From: Deltaproteobacteria bacterium
GTDB taxonomy: Bacteria; Desulfobacterota; Desulfobulbia; Desulfobulbales; Desulfocapsaceae
Direction: 5' to 3'
NCBI GenBank assembly: GCA_002747825.1
Contig: PDQQ01000017.1
Span: 1 to 50,873 of the forward strand
DNA length: 50,873 nt
In this document: positions 34,372 through 43,811 of the stretch, piece after piece
Numbering within the stretch: the stretch's first letter is position 1
How the letters are laid out: every line of letters starts with the position of its first letter
Position numbers and translations under genes: made by a program
Notes under the pieces: generated by a model
The model's database searches: none
Told to the model about the DNA's origin: nothing
What the model saw: only the letters and a program-made list of their open reading frames with translations

Positions 34372-34425
34372 CCGGAAAGGCTTGTGTCTTCTGGCAAAGC
34401 AGTCGTTTCATCTTCGTATGCTGTT

Positions 34426-34457
34426 GCGAGAAATCCGGGCTTGCCCGGTTTTCTCGC
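34426..34457 (+). terminator. Strong stem-loop after gap
   Basis: GCGAGAAATCCGGGC (34426-34440) pairs with GCCCGGTTTTCTCGC (34443-34457) with a single T-T mismatch. It lies 55 bases past the gap stop. There is no T-run, so it may protect the gap mRNA end rather than terminate. Confidence 0.55.
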
Positions 34458-34564
34458 TTGCCGGGAACCTGCATGACGTTTTTGCCTCTGTTTTGATATC
34501 TTCTTGAAGAAGAGGAGGTAAAAAGGGGGGCGATTGAGCCTATCTGCAGAGGTGAGAGGGGAGT

Positions 34565-37500
34565 ATGGACAGAGAAAAGGGGTCTATGATTGAGTCTGAC
34601 GCCTTGTTGGCGAATCTGCGTGAGACGGCGGGAAAGGTCGTTATCGATGAGGAATTATCGCTGCTGCTTGAGATTGTAGAGCCCTACAGCGGCCTGCATT
34701 CAGCCCTTGAGAAACTGTTGTATGAGGTCTGCCATCCTTTTCGCAACTGGCGGCTGGTTCTGCCCCAGCTGCGCAGTTTTGCCTTGAAAAATTTCAACTA
34801 CTATCGCCTTCATGAAAAAGGGCCGCAGGCCTTCGTACTCTTTGGCGGGCTTTTCGTCGAGGCCCTCAACGATACGGCAAAAGATGCCAATATGCGCAGG
34901 CAGGCCGTCGGGGCGCTTATGGTCTGGCTTGATAAGACCCTTCAGAAGTTTACATCCGGCGACTTGAGACGTTTTGCCGGTGCCTTCAATCAGCTTGTTG
35001 ATATGTTGTCCGCTCTCAAGGACAGTTCCCCGGCGGTCCTCGTGCAGTTTGCACACGGGCAGTATCCGGTAAACCGTCTGGGGAAAAGACTGCTTGCGCT
35101 TGCCGACGGCCAGGAACTCTTTGATTTTGCCCCTTTTACCGGTTTCCTGCGAACCATCCAGAGACTTTGTTATGACTATTGGCTCGGCGAGGACGATCCT
35201 CTTCCCTGGTTTTTGGAGCGCTGTTCCCTCCCTGTCGCTGATCCCTGGCTGGTTGAGCTTTTTTCTGTTATCAGCCATAGCCGTTTTCGTCAGTATCTTG
35301 AGGAAATTGACGATATTGGTCTGCAGGACTCCACCGGCGGCTCTCTGCAGAGATTGCTGGAGATTCCGGATCATATTGATATCGTAAGATATTACAGAGA
35401 AATTCCCGGCCGGCTCGACAGGGCTGCAGGGGGGCAGGAAGGAGCCGGCAAAGATGGCGAAGGGTCATTCCGTCTCCTGAAAGAGAATCGAAAGCTGCTC
35501 TTTCTCTTTAAAATAATGGACACCAAGGGGCTCTCTCTGATCCATGAGGAGACCCTCAGGGAGATCAACCGGGCCCTTGTACAGTTAATACGACAGCAGT
35601 CGTTCGAGGAAATTGAGGAATTTCTTCTCACCACCTTCAAACTGCTGAAGGCCAATGTACGGCAATATCCACACACCTCGCTGCAGTGTATCCAGGTGAT
35701 AGGCGGTGAAATTTTCGACCGTGGTAACAGCCGTATGGTCGAGGCCTTTTTGTGGGAGGTGGTCCGTTTTGGCTTTCAACATGCAAGTGTTGTCGGCGTG
35801 GATGAGAACTGGCAGCCGCTGACCAATCCGGCACATCTGGCAAATATACGGGTCTGGCTGCATCTGATTATGCGCGAGCCCAAATGGTGTTCTACACTGT
35901 TTTCGGCCCTTATCATCCACCTCAAGCTCTCCGGCACCTGTATCAAGGATACGGATCTGTTTCAGCGGGATATTACCCAGCTGCTCAACCATCCGATCGA
36001 ACCGATCTATAACCTGCTCAAGCAGTTTGCCAAGCTGATGCCGGTGTTTTACAACGAGATCGGCTCCGAAGGAGAGCTGCGTGACGTCTCAACCGAGCTT
36101 GACGAGATCCATAAAAGAAAAGACCTCCTCATCCATTTCCTGCGTAAACAGGGGCATGTTGAGAGCTCAAATCTGATTGTCGATTTTATTGAAAATATTA
36201 TTTTATTCTGGAAAAGTGGTGAAAAAACAAATCTTTACCGATTCGTTCCGGAGGAGGTCTACACTCAGATAAGGGTCGCTGGACCCTACGTCGATGACCA
36301 GTTTGTTCTCAGCGCCAGATTCTGGCAGGCGATGAAGATCGTCAATGTGGAGGATTTGCTCCATATTGATCGAGAGCGGATTTCTGCCTTTCTGGCAGAG
36401 CAGAAGGATATCAAAGCCTCTGAGCTGAGGCGTTTTGAGCTGTTGATCCGCATGTATAAGCTGCTGCACAGGAAGTACAATCTGGGCTTTCAACAGCTGC
36501 ATTCCGAGATCCGTCGGATGGTCAATGATGGTTTCGCCGAGCTGGAGCCGCTTTTGGCCAACCTTGAGGAGGCCGATACGGAAGAGTCTCTTGAGACCCT
36601 GCTGAGCTCGCTCGAGGAACTGAAAAAGATTATCCTCTCAGAGGAGACCTACGAAGTACGCGAAGATATCTATTACAAGAGGCATATCGCCGTTGATATC
36701 CCATCGGTATACGGGCGCTACCGGGAGAGGAAGTTTGACGCCCTCAGTCTGACCTACCGGCTCGAAAATCTGGCCAATATCTACCTGGAGAAACTCCCGG
36801 AGACCCTGAATCTCTCGATCATTACCCAGGCGACATTTTATCATATTGTACGCTGCCTCAAATTGTATATCCGTGCCCTTTCCATTGATGGTATCGTGCC
36901 GCGGCGCCTGAGTACCTCTTTGATGCTGCTGGAAAATTCGCTCAAGATCCGCAGATTCTCCTATACACAGTATCTCGATATCCTTCGTGGCATGTCGGAA
37001 GGGGTCAAAGATATTATCTATGCCTTTTATACCAATATCCATCAGAACAACCTCTCCCTGATCATACCCCAGATCGGCAAAGACAATCTTCTTGAAAAAT
37101 TTGACAGTCTCTACGATGAAAACGAGCAGGCGGCAACGGTCCAGAGATTGTCAGAGGTCTTTTTTCGGGATCTTATTGCCTCGACCTTTGGCCTGCAGCA
37201 TCTGGATAATTTTATTCTGCGCATACTGCAAACCCTCGAGAAGCAAAAGGATCTTCTCGATCAGGAAATGCTCGATCTGTTGATGACCTATAACCCTGAT
37301 CGGGCCCTCTCCAGGCTGCATCAGCCAAATCCCTTTACCAACAACCTGATCCATCTCGGTAACAAGGGGTTTAACCTGGCTGCGCTGATACGCTACGGAA
37401 AACAGGTTCCTCCGGCCTTTGTCATCACCACGGAGGTGTTTCGTTGTCGTGATATTGTTTTTGGTTATTCGAGGACGCGTGATGAGTTTATGCAGCGGGT

Positions 37501-38836
37501 CAGGGAGGCGCTTTCTGCCGTTGAAGAGTTGACCGGCAAGACCTTTGGCTCGCCGGAGAACCCGTTGCTGCTGTCGGTGCGTAGCGGAGGCTCGATATCG
37601 ATGCCGGGAATGATGGCCACGGTACATAATGTTGGCTTTAATGAGGAACTTATCGATGCATACGTTGCAAAACACGGCAACGGCTATCTTGCCTGGGATA
37701 ATTACAGGCGCTTTTTACAGTCCTGGGCGATGATTACCGATGTGGAGCGCGAAGATTTTCAGGTGCTGATGAATGAGGCCAAGGCCGCTGCAAATGTTGC
37801 CTTCAAGAGACAGTTCTCGACGGAACAGATGCGGGAGCTGGCGCTGTCGTATGGACGCCTTACCAGAGAAAGAGGACGGGAGGTCCCGGATGACCCGTGG
37901 CAACAGCTGGTTCAGGCGATTGAGCTGGTCCTTGATTCCTGGAAGAGCCTGAAGGCCGTCCAGTACCGCCGCATTATGGATGTCTCCGATTCATGGGGCA
38001 CCGCCGTTATCGTCCAGGCTATGGTCTACGGTAACAAAAGTGAATTTTCAGGGGCTGGCGTGGTTTTTACCGCCCACCCCTATCGAAAGGTACAGCGTGT
38101 GGCCCTCTGGGGGGATTACGCCTTTGGAGACCAGGGGGAGGATATCGTTTCAGGGCTGGTTGCCAGTTGTGCCATCTCTGTGGAACAGGCCGAACTCGAT
38201 GGCCGCTCTGTGGAGGATTGTCTTGAGATCCGTTTTCCCAAAATTTATGCGGAGCTTTTGAATATATCCCGGGAGCTTGTGTATGACAGGCGCTGGCATG
38301 CCCAGGAAATTGAGTTTACCTTTGAGGGGCCTGAGCCTGAGGATCTCTATCTGCTGCAGACCCGGGATATGATCACGATCAAGAAAAAAGAGCATCTTAA
38401 CGTGTTCGTCAAGACTCCGGAACTCGAAGCAGCCTCTCTTGGCAAAGGTGTTGGCGTTTCTGGTTCCGCGCTTTCCGGTATCGCGGTCTTTACCGAGGAA
38501 AATATTCGTGAACAGCGAAAACGTAATGGCGGGCTGCCACTGATTCTTATCCGTCAGGATACCGTTCCTGAAGATATAAAAGCGGTAAGTCAGGCGGATG
38601 GGCTGCTTACCGCCCGTGGCGGGCAGACTTCTCATGCCTCAGTGGTTGCGGTACGTCTTGAAAAAACCTGTGTTGTCGGCTGCAGCAGTCTCAAGGTCTA
38701 TGAGACAGAGCAGTATTGCGAAATGCAGGGCCGAAAAATAGCAGTCGGAGACCCTCTCTCGATCGATGGCAGAACCGGACAGGTCCTGGATGGCATACAC
38801 GAGATCGTTGAAGAATACCATATCCTGCCGATATAA
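34565..38836 (+). CDS. Large PPDK-like dikinase/phosphotransferase lacking the PEP-binding barrel
   Basis: 1423 residues. Residues 1-920 are helical with no motif I recognise. From about 930 an ATP-grasp domain like the N-terminus of pyruvate phosphate dikinase begins: L-G-N-K-G-F-N-L-A-A-L, V-P-P-A-F-V-I-T-T-E, V-R-S-G-G-S-I-S-M-P-G-M-M-A-T-V (about 1004), M-V-Y-G-N, and D-Q-G-E-D-I-V-S-G. The phosphohistidine domain has T-A-R-G-G-Q-T-S-H-A-S-V-V-A with the predicted catalytic His1357, and ends 66 residues later. The C-terminal TIM barrel that binds PEP/pyruvate in PPDK is absent, so the acceptor must be something else. Rifampin phosphotransferase and glucan water dikinase also lack it. The start ATG has GAGGTGAGAGGGG upstream. 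Confidence 0.85.
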   Translation: MDREKGSMIESDALLANLRETAGKVVIDEELSLLLEIVEPYSGLHSALEKLLYEVCHPFRNWRLVLPQLRSFALKNFNYYRLHEKGPQAFVLFGGLFVEALNDTAKDANMRRQAVGALMVWLDKTLQKFTSGDLRRFAGAFNQLVDMLSALKDSSPAVLVQFAHGQYPVNRLGKRLLALADGQELFDFAPFTGFLRTIQRLCYDYWLGEDDPLPWFLERCSLPVADPWLVELFSVISHSRFRQYLEEIDDIGLQDSTGGSLQRLLEIPDHIDIVRYYREIPGRLDRAAGGQEGAGKDGEGSFRLLKENRKLLFLFKIMDTKGLSLIHEETLREINRALVQLIRQQSFEEIEEFLLTTFKLLKANVRQYPHTSLQCIQVIGGEIFDRGNSRMVEAFLWEVVRFGFQHASVVGVDENWQPLTNPAHLANIRVWLHLIMREPKWCSTLFSALIIHLKLSGTCIKDTDLFQRDITQLLNHPIEPIYNLLKQFAKLMPVFYNEIGSEGELRDVSTELDEIHKRKDLLIHFLRKQGHVESSNLIVDFIENIILFWKSGEKTNLYRFVPEEVYTQIRVAGPYVDDQFVLSARFWQAMKIVNVEDLLHIDRERISAFLAEQKDIKASELRRFELLIRMYKLLHRKYNLGFQQLHSEIRRMVNDGFAELEPLLANLEEADTEESLETLLSSLEELKKIILSEETYEVREDIYYKRHIAVDIPSVYGRYRERKFDALSLTYRLENLANIYLEKLPETLNLSIITQATFYHIVRCLKLYIRALSIDGIVPRRLSTSLMLLENSLKIRRFSYTQYLDILRGMSEGVKDIIYAFYTNIHQNNLSLIIPQIGKDNLLEKFDSLYDENEQAATVQRLSEVFFRDLIASTFGLQHLDNFILRILQTLEKQKDLLDQEMLDLLMTYNPDRALSRLHQPNPFTNNLIHLGNKGFNLAALIRYGKQVPPAFVITTEVFRCRDIVFGYSRTRDEFMQRVREALSAVEELTGKTFGSPENPLLLSVRSGGSISMPGMMATVHNVGFNEELIDAYVAKHGNGYLAWDNYRRFLQSWAMITDVEREDFQVLMNEAKAAANVAFKRQFSTEQMRELALSYGRLTRERGREVPDDPWQQLVQAIELVLDSWKSLKAVQYRRIMDVSDSWGTAVIVQAMVYGNKSEFSGAGVVFTAHPYRKVQRVALWGDYAFGDQGEDIVSGLVASCAISVEQAELDGRSVEDCLEIRFPKIYAELLNISRELVYDRRWHAQEIEFTFEGPEPEDLYLLQTRDMITIKKKEHLNVFVKTPELEAASLGKGVGVSGSALSGIAVFTEENIREQRKRNGGLPLILIRQDTVPEDIKAVSQADGLLTARGGQTSHASVVAVRLEKTCVVGCSSLKVYETEQYCEMQGRKIAVGDPLSIDGRTGQVLDGIHEIVEEYHILPI

Positions 38837-38934
38837 CTCGAGCCTTTCCCATTCTCTGGCTGCCTGGGCGGATCTTTTTTCAAGCCTGAAAATGTAACAG
38901 CTCTGGGCATTAAAGATAGCTGGCAGTCACCGGC

Positions 38935-39144
38935 TTATCTGCTTTCAGGCACTCCGATTTTTTTGAGGATATACCCGAGGGGGCAGAATTTGGTCAGCCC
39001 GAACTGGAAGAGGTTCAGCCCGACGAAAGCGGTGAAGAACAGCCAGTAGCTGCTGTGAAACATCGGGCTTGCCTCAACCCCAAGTGCGAGGCTGAACAGG
39101 ATAAAAAAGCCGGCCATAAGGTGTATCCAGTCTGCAATAATCAT
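38935..39144 (-). CDS. DUF2892 inner-membrane protein (YgaP-like transmembrane domain)
   Basis: 69 residues from ATG 39144 with GGAG upstream. Two hydrophobic helices (L-M-A-G-F-F-I-L-F-S-L-A-L-G and W-L-F-F-T-A-F-V-G-L-N-L-F) are followed by F-C-P-L-G-Y-I-L-K-K-I-G, which matches the C-P-L/M motif ending DUF2892 proteins. This is the membrane half of YgaP without its rhodanese domain. It lies downstream of an ArsR-type gene on the same strand, as ygaP lies beside ygaV in E. coli. Confidence 0.82.
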   Translation of the reverse strand: MIIADWIHLMAGFFILFSLALGVEASPMFHSSYWLFFTAFVGLNLFQFGLTKFCPLGYILKKIGVPESR

Positions 39145-39346
39145 TGTTGTACTCCGCCTATTGTTGGCATCCTTTTGTTTTATGCCATTTGTGCCTTGTT
39201 TTCCCGCAACTGTTGGCAAGGGCTTGGTTTTGCAGTCTCCATTGAACTGTCTGTCTGCTCGTACAGCATCGCTTGGCTTCTTTCTGTCTGCCTGGCAGGA
39301 AACTCATATCTCAAGCGCCGTGCGGCATTTGCAATGTGCTATAACG

Positions 39347-39661
39347 TTAAAAGTCGGGGCAGAAGAGTGTACGCATGGTGCGGATAAGTTCCAGGATACG
39401 TTTATCTCCTATGCTGTTGTAGATAAAATTGGCATCCTTGCGATAGACGATAATGCCCTGGTTGCGCAGGATGCTCAGATGCTGGGAGACATTTGCGTTT
39501 GTTGTTTTGACCCGCTCCCTGATTTCACCAACGGAAAGCTCCTGTTCTTGCAACAAACAGAGAATCTTCAGGCGGATCGGATGGGACATTGATTTCAGCA
39601 GTTTTGACACGGCGTCTATTTGTTCGTCTCGCATTCTCTCTCCCACGTTTGTATTTCCCAT
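39347..39661 (-). CDS. ArsR-family regulator of the BigR/SqrR/YgaV sulfur-sensing type
   Basis: 104 residues from ATG 39661; a second ATG nine codons in (M-R-D-E-Q) with GGGAGAG upstream is an alternative. It is a winged helix with S-H-P-I-R-L-K-I-L-C-L-L, S-V-G-E-I, and the recognition helix T-N-A-N-V-S-Q-H-L-S-I-L-R-N. Cysteines occur at 35 and 101, 66 residues apart, the same spacing as the redox pair I recall for BigR (42/108) and SqrR (41/107). These form disulfide or polysulfide links in response to reactive sulfur. The gene precedes a DUF2892 membrane protein, the usual partner. A GATCT/AGATC repeat at 39682-39697 could be its operator. Confidence 0.85.
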   Translation of the reverse strand: MGNTNVGERMRDEQIDAVSKLLKSMSHPIRLKILCLLQEQELSVGEIRERVKTTNANVSQHLSILRNQGIIVYRKDANFIYNSIGDKRILELIRTMRTLFCPDF

Positions 39662-40127
39662 CTTCAGGATATACCCTGTTTGATCTTCGACGAGATCGCC
39701 CTATATTCTGGCTTTTCCTGGATGGGCAGATTTCTGCTACAGGCGAAACATCTGATCGGTCCACAATACTGTCTTGGCTGTATTGAATGCAAGATGAAAA
39801 GTAGCTGTTTATAGGCATCGCGATATTTGGACAGGCGGAATGTCTTGCATCCCTGGCCATAGGGAAAAACCTGCTGTCCCGGCCGTTTCTCTTTTCTGCC
39901 CAGTATTATTTTCCTCTCTAGGCTTGAATCTCTGCGAGGAAACGGTTTAATTAATGTAATCTGGAGGTGTTGCAGATCGGTGGATACTTTTGGGATCTGA
40001 AAATCCTGAATCCTTTTTTCTTGATAATTATTTCAGAGACCTGTTTGCATATCTTTGGCAAGCAGTTTTTTCTCGGTGGTTTGCGATAATGAAGCGGCCA
40101 CAGAAGCTTTTGGGGAGCGGGAGAGCT
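39662..40127. other. Divergent region between the ArsR gene and the isochorismatase-like gene
   Basis: 466 bases. It carries the ArsR promoter side, with an inverted repeat GATCT-N6-AGATC at 39682-39697. The isochorismatase frame is open from 39990, but those 46 extra residues are hydrophobic and unlike the family start. No RNA gene is recognised. Confidence 0.4.
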
Positions 40128-40730
40128 ATGGAGAGATTTCTTTTGGATTCCAGTCGAGTTTGCCTGCATGTTGTTGATGTACAGACTCGGCTTATGGCAA
40201 AAATGGCCGAGCGGCAGACTGTTATCGACAGTATTGCCTTACTTGTTCAGTCTTTTGGCATACTGGATATACCGATTTTGGGCAACAGTCAATACAGAGA
40301 AAAGCTTGGCCCGTACGTTGCTGAACTCGAGGTACTCTTGCAGGATATCCCCTGTTTTGACAAGATCTCCTTTGACGCGACAAAGGATCCGGCAACCATA
40401 GCCTATCTCCAGGGGTTACGGCCCCGGCTGCAAACGGTTGTTCTTGTCGGTGTCGAGACACATATCTGCGTCTATCAGACAGCCCTGGGGCTTTTGCAGC
40501 AGGGGCTCTCCGTGTGGGTTGTCTCGGATGGTGTCGCGGCAAGGTCAAAAGAGGACCATCGTGTTGCCTTAAGGCGGCTGCAGGGGCTTGGTGTCAGCGT
40601 TGGTTCGTCGGAAATGCTTGTCTATGAACTTCTGGGCAGAGCCGATACGACGGCTTTTAAAGATATTTTGCCCTATATCCTGGAACGGGATACAAAGAAA
40701 AGAGAGAGACCTTCTTCGGTATCGCTGTAA
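40128..40730 (+). CDS. Isochorismatase-family hydrolase
   Basis: 200 residues from ATG 40128, preceded by GGGAGAG. It has a cysteine hydrolase fold: the nucleophile-assisting Asp in V-V-D-V-Q near residue 16, then V-L-V-G-V-E-T-H-I-C-V-Y-Q-T-A with the nucleophilic Cys, and the usual V-S-D-G-V-A-A-R-S. The E-T-H-I-C-V motif is typical of the nicotinamidase/YcaC branch. The substrate is unknown. It is followed by alaS 130 bases downstream. Confidence 0.88.
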   Translation: MERFLLDSSRVCLHVVDVQTRLMAKMAERQTVIDSIALLVQSFGILDIPILGNSQYREKLGPYVAELEVLLQDIPCFDKISFDATKDPATIAYLQGLRPRLQTVVLVGVETHICVYQTALGLLQQGLSVWVVSDGVAARSKEDHRVALRRLQGLGVSVGSSEMLVYELLGRADTTAFKDILPYILERDTKKRERPSSVSL

Positions 40731-40860
40731 AAGATCTCTTTTTTGCTAAAAGAGTAGTCTCGGCACTGGCCGGACGGTGGCCGGTGGTGTTTATTCAAGC
40801 TGTTCAATGTCTTCGGGTGTTTCTGAATGATGGATTGTAAATTCTTACTCTGTGGAAGAT

Positions 40861-43521
40861 ATGAAGGGAAATGAGATTCGGAGCAGATTTTTGGCCTATT
40901 TTCAGGAAAGGGGGCACCGTATTGTTGAGAGTTCTTCGCTTGTTCCTGCGGACGATCCGACATTACTCTTTACCAATGCCGGTATGGTTCAGTTCAAGAC
41001 CGTCTTTATGGGTGAAGACAAACGTCCATACACCAGGGCGGTGACCAGCCAGCGCTGTGTGCGGGCGGGCGGCAAGCATAACGACCTGGAAAATGTCGGT
41101 TATACGGCCCGGCACCACACTTTTTTTGAGATGCTTGGCAACTTTTCCTTTGGTGAATATTTCAAAAAAGAGGCCATCGATTTTGCCTGGACCTTCCTGA
41201 CCAGGGAACTCGGTATAGACAGCGCCAAGCTCTGGGTGTCGATCTTCGAAGATGATGACGAGGCGGAACAGCTCTGGCAACAGATCGAGGATCTGCCGGC
41301 GGGGCGGATCGTCAGGATGGGGGAAAAGGACAACTTCTGGCAGATGGGAGATACCGGCCCCTGCGGTCCATGCTCGGAGATTCATATCGATCAGGGTGTT
41401 GAGGCGGGCTGTGGCAGAGCCGACTGCGCCCTTGGCTGTGATTGTGACCGGTTCCTCGAGTTGTGGAATCTGGTCTTTATGCAGTTTTATCGGGGAGAAG
41501 ATGGCAGCCAGACCAATCTGCCCAGGCCGAGTATCGATACCGGAATGGGGCTCGAGCGTGTGGCTGCGGTTTTGCAGGGTAAATTCAATAACTACGATTC
41601 GGATCTCTTCGCGCCGATAATCGGCAGACTTGAAGAGCTGTCTGGAAAAAGATACGGCGACGATGAACCCTGCGATGTGGCCATGCGGGTTATCGCGGAC
41701 CATGCCCGGGCCACGGCCTTTCTTGTCTGTGACGGGGTTTTGCCTTCCAACGAGAAGAGGGGCTATGTCTTGCGCCGGATCATCCGCCGGGCGGTACGCT
41801 ACGGCAAGTCCCTTGGTCTGAACAGATCCTTTATGGAGCAGGTTGTTTTGGTGGTTGTCGAAGAGATGCAGCAGGCCTATCCGCATCTGCTGGCCAGCCG
41901 TTCGCTGCTGGTCAAGGTGGTCAACAACGAAGAGGAGCGGTTCCGTGAGACCCTGGAGAATGGTCTGGCAATGCTCGATGAAGAGATTGCCCGCCTACGG
42001 GCCCTCGGAGAGTCGGCTCCTGTTATCTCTGGGCGGTTTATCTTTAAACTCTACGATACCTTCGGCTTTCCATTTGATATCGTGCGTGATATCGGGCTGG
42101 AGAGAGGCATGCGCTTCGATGAAGAGGGCTTTAAGGCGGAGATGGAAAACCAGCGCCTGAAGTCGAGAGAATCAAGGAGAGATGAGGGTGTCAAACTCCT
42201 CGGTGAGGGTGTAAAAACCATCGCCGAGCAGGGCGGGAAGACCTTGTTTACCGGTTATGATACACTCGAAGGGAGAAGTGTGGCCCGGGCCCTTCTTGAC
42301 GCCTCCGGCAAGCGCACGGCAGAGCTGGGTGCCGGCAGTGAGGGGCAGCTCTTTGTCGATGCCACCCCTTTTTATGCGGAAGCCGGTGGACAGGCAGGCG
42401 ATAGCGGGGAAATCTCCTGGGATGGAGGTCGTGCGACGGTCAGCCAGACTGTGGTTGTTGGTGATGGTATTGTCCTGCATCATCTGGTTGTGGTTGAAGG
42501 GATCCTTGCCGAAGGTCAGGAGCTGTATCTCCAGGTTGCAGCACCGGCGAGACGGGGCTGCGCAGCACACCATACGGCTACACATCTTCTGCATGCCGCG
42601 CTCAGGGAGGTTCTGGGGGATCATGTCAAGCAGTCTGGCTCGCTTGTCGGACCCGATAGACTGCGCTTTGATTTTACGCATTTTTCGCCGGTAACGCCTG
42701 AGGAACTGCGTCGCATTGAGAATCGTGTCAACCAGAAGATTCGCGACAATATCCCTGTCCGGACCGAGTTACTGCAGCGGGACGAGGCGATCGGTGAGGG
42801 TGCCATGGCCCTGTTCGGGGAAAAATACGCAGCGGAGGTTCGGGTGGTCTCCGTCGCCGGTTTCAGCAAGGAGCTCTGCGGCGGCACCCATGTTGCGGCC
42901 ACCGGTGATATCGGTGTCTTCGTCATCCAGTCCGAGGGCGGTATCGCCGCTGGAGTCCGCAGGATAGAGGCCTCTGCCGGGGTAGCGGCCCTGCAGGAGA
43001 TACAGAAGATATATGCAGACCAGCGAAAGGCGGTTCATCTGTTGAGCGCTCCTGGTATGGCTGGTGTTTCCGAAAAAGTAGAGCAGCTTCTGGCGGCCTT
43101 GAAAGAGACAGAGAAAAAGGTTGCAGAGCTGTCCAGCCAGCTTGCCCGTTCAGATCTTGATGCGGTGTTTGCCACCGCCGTCGATGTTGGTGGTGTTCGG
43201 GTGATCGGAGCGGAGATCCCCCTCGACAGTGCCAAGACCCTGCGCGAGGTCGGAGATACGATCCGAGATGCGATGGGCTCGGGTGTGGCGGTGCTTGGTG
43301 GAACTGTTAACAGCAAAGCCGCTCTTTTGGCGATTGTCAGCAAGGATCAGACCCAAAGGATCAAGGCGGGCGATCTGGTGCAGCGGGTCGCCTCCGTTGT
43401 CGGAGGCAGCGGCGGCGGCAGGCCGGATATGGCGCAGGCCGGCGGCCCGTTTGCCGATAAACTCAAGGAGGCCCTGGAAAAAGTCCCGGGCTTTGTTGAG
43501 GAGATTCTTGCCCGGAGGTGA
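40861..43521 (+). CDS. alaS: Alanine-tRNA ligase
   Basis: 886 residues from ATG 40861; a GTG at 40852 would add three residues. It has the class II catalytic core with S-S-L-V-P-A-D-D-P-T-L-L-F-T-N-A-G-M, the motif R-H-H-T-F-F-E-M-L-G-N-F-S-F, and M-G-L-E-R. The editing domain zinc sites are H-H-T-A-T-H-L-L-H and C-G-G-T-H. The C-Ala domain ends with G-G-R-P-D-M-A-Q-A-G. Length matches the bacterial enzyme (~875). It charges tRNA-Ala and clears mischarged Ser/Gly. It is followed by 290 bases and the second atp cluster. Confidence 0.97.
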   Translation: MKGNEIRSRFLAYFQERGHRIVESSSLVPADDPTLLFTNAGMVQFKTVFMGEDKRPYTRAVTSQRCVRAGGKHNDLENVGYTARHHTFFEMLGNFSFGEYFKKEAIDFAWTFLTRELGIDSAKLWVSIFEDDDEAEQLWQQIEDLPAGRIVRMGEKDNFWQMGDTGPCGPCSEIHIDQGVEAGCGRADCALGCDCDRFLELWNLVFMQFYRGEDGSQTNLPRPSIDTGMGLERVAAVLQGKFNNYDSDLFAPIIGRLEELSGKRYGDDEPCDVAMRVIADHARATAFLVCDGVLPSNEKRGYVLRRIIRRAVRYGKSLGLNRSFMEQVVLVVVEEMQQAYPHLLASRSLLVKVVNNEEERFRETLENGLAMLDEEIARLRALGESAPVISGRFIFKLYDTFGFPFDIVRDIGLERGMRFDEEGFKAEMENQRLKSRESRRDEGVKLLGEGVKTIAEQGGKTLFTGYDTLEGRSVARALLDASGKRTAELGAGSEGQLFVDATPFYAEAGGQAGDSGEISWDGGRATVSQTVVVGDGIVLHHLVVVEGILAEGQELYLQVAAPARRGCAAHHTATHLLHAALREVLGDHVKQSGSLVGPDRLRFDFTHFSPVTPEELRRIENRVNQKIRDNIPVRTELLQRDEAIGEGAMALFGEKYAAEVRVVSVAGFSKELCGGTHVAATGDIGVFVIQSEGGIAAGVRRIEASAGVAALQEIQKIYADQRKAVHLLSAPGMAGVSEKVEQLLAALKETEKKVAELSSQLARSDLDAVFATAVDVGGVRVIGAEIPLDSAKTLREVGDTIRDAMGSGVAVLGGTVNSKAALLAIVSKDQTQRIKAGDLVQRVASVVGGSGGGRPDMAQAGGPFADKLKEALEKVPGFVEEILARR

Positions 43522-43551
43522 TTTTTTTTTTACTCTCTGGGAAAAGAGCTC

Positions 43552-43578
43552 TTTTATCTGTCTATAAAACAGATAAAA
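43552..43578 (+). terminator. Inverted repeat after alaS
   Basis: TTTTATCTGT (43552-43561) and ACAGATAAAA (43569-43578) are exact reverse complements with a 7-base loop. A run of T occurs earlier, right after the alaS stop, and another (CCTTTTTG) about 10 bases later. It is probably the alaS mRNA end; an operator role is also possible. Confidence 0.45.
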
Positions 43579-43641
43579 ATCAGAGCCTTTTTGCCTGGTG
43601 ATTGTTGTTGGTTTGAAGTCGTTATCCGGCGGATAAAACTG

Positions 43642-43670
43642 TTGACAGGTCCATCTATATACGGTAGTAA
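43642..43670 (+). promoter_or_regulatory. Candidate promoter of the second atp cluster
   Basis: A perfect -35 TTGACA (43642-43647), 17-base spacer, then TAGTAA (43665-43670) as a poor -10. It lies about 140 bases before atpF'. The rest of the leader is T-rich with no ORF. Confidence 0.45.
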
Positions 43671-43811
43671 TTTTTCGTTAATGTGAATGATGGTTCATTT
43701 TTTTTTGTCGTCAGAAAATACTGCTTTTCTTGCCATATCTGAGGGTATCGCTTACCTGGTGTCGGGTAGGTGTTGGTTTTTTTGTTATCTTAGTCATCTA
43801 GGGGTGCTGGC

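Noticed and set aside
40963..41886. 307-codon minus-strand frame across alaS
   Set aside because: alaS motifs are complete on the plus strand; this is a shadow.
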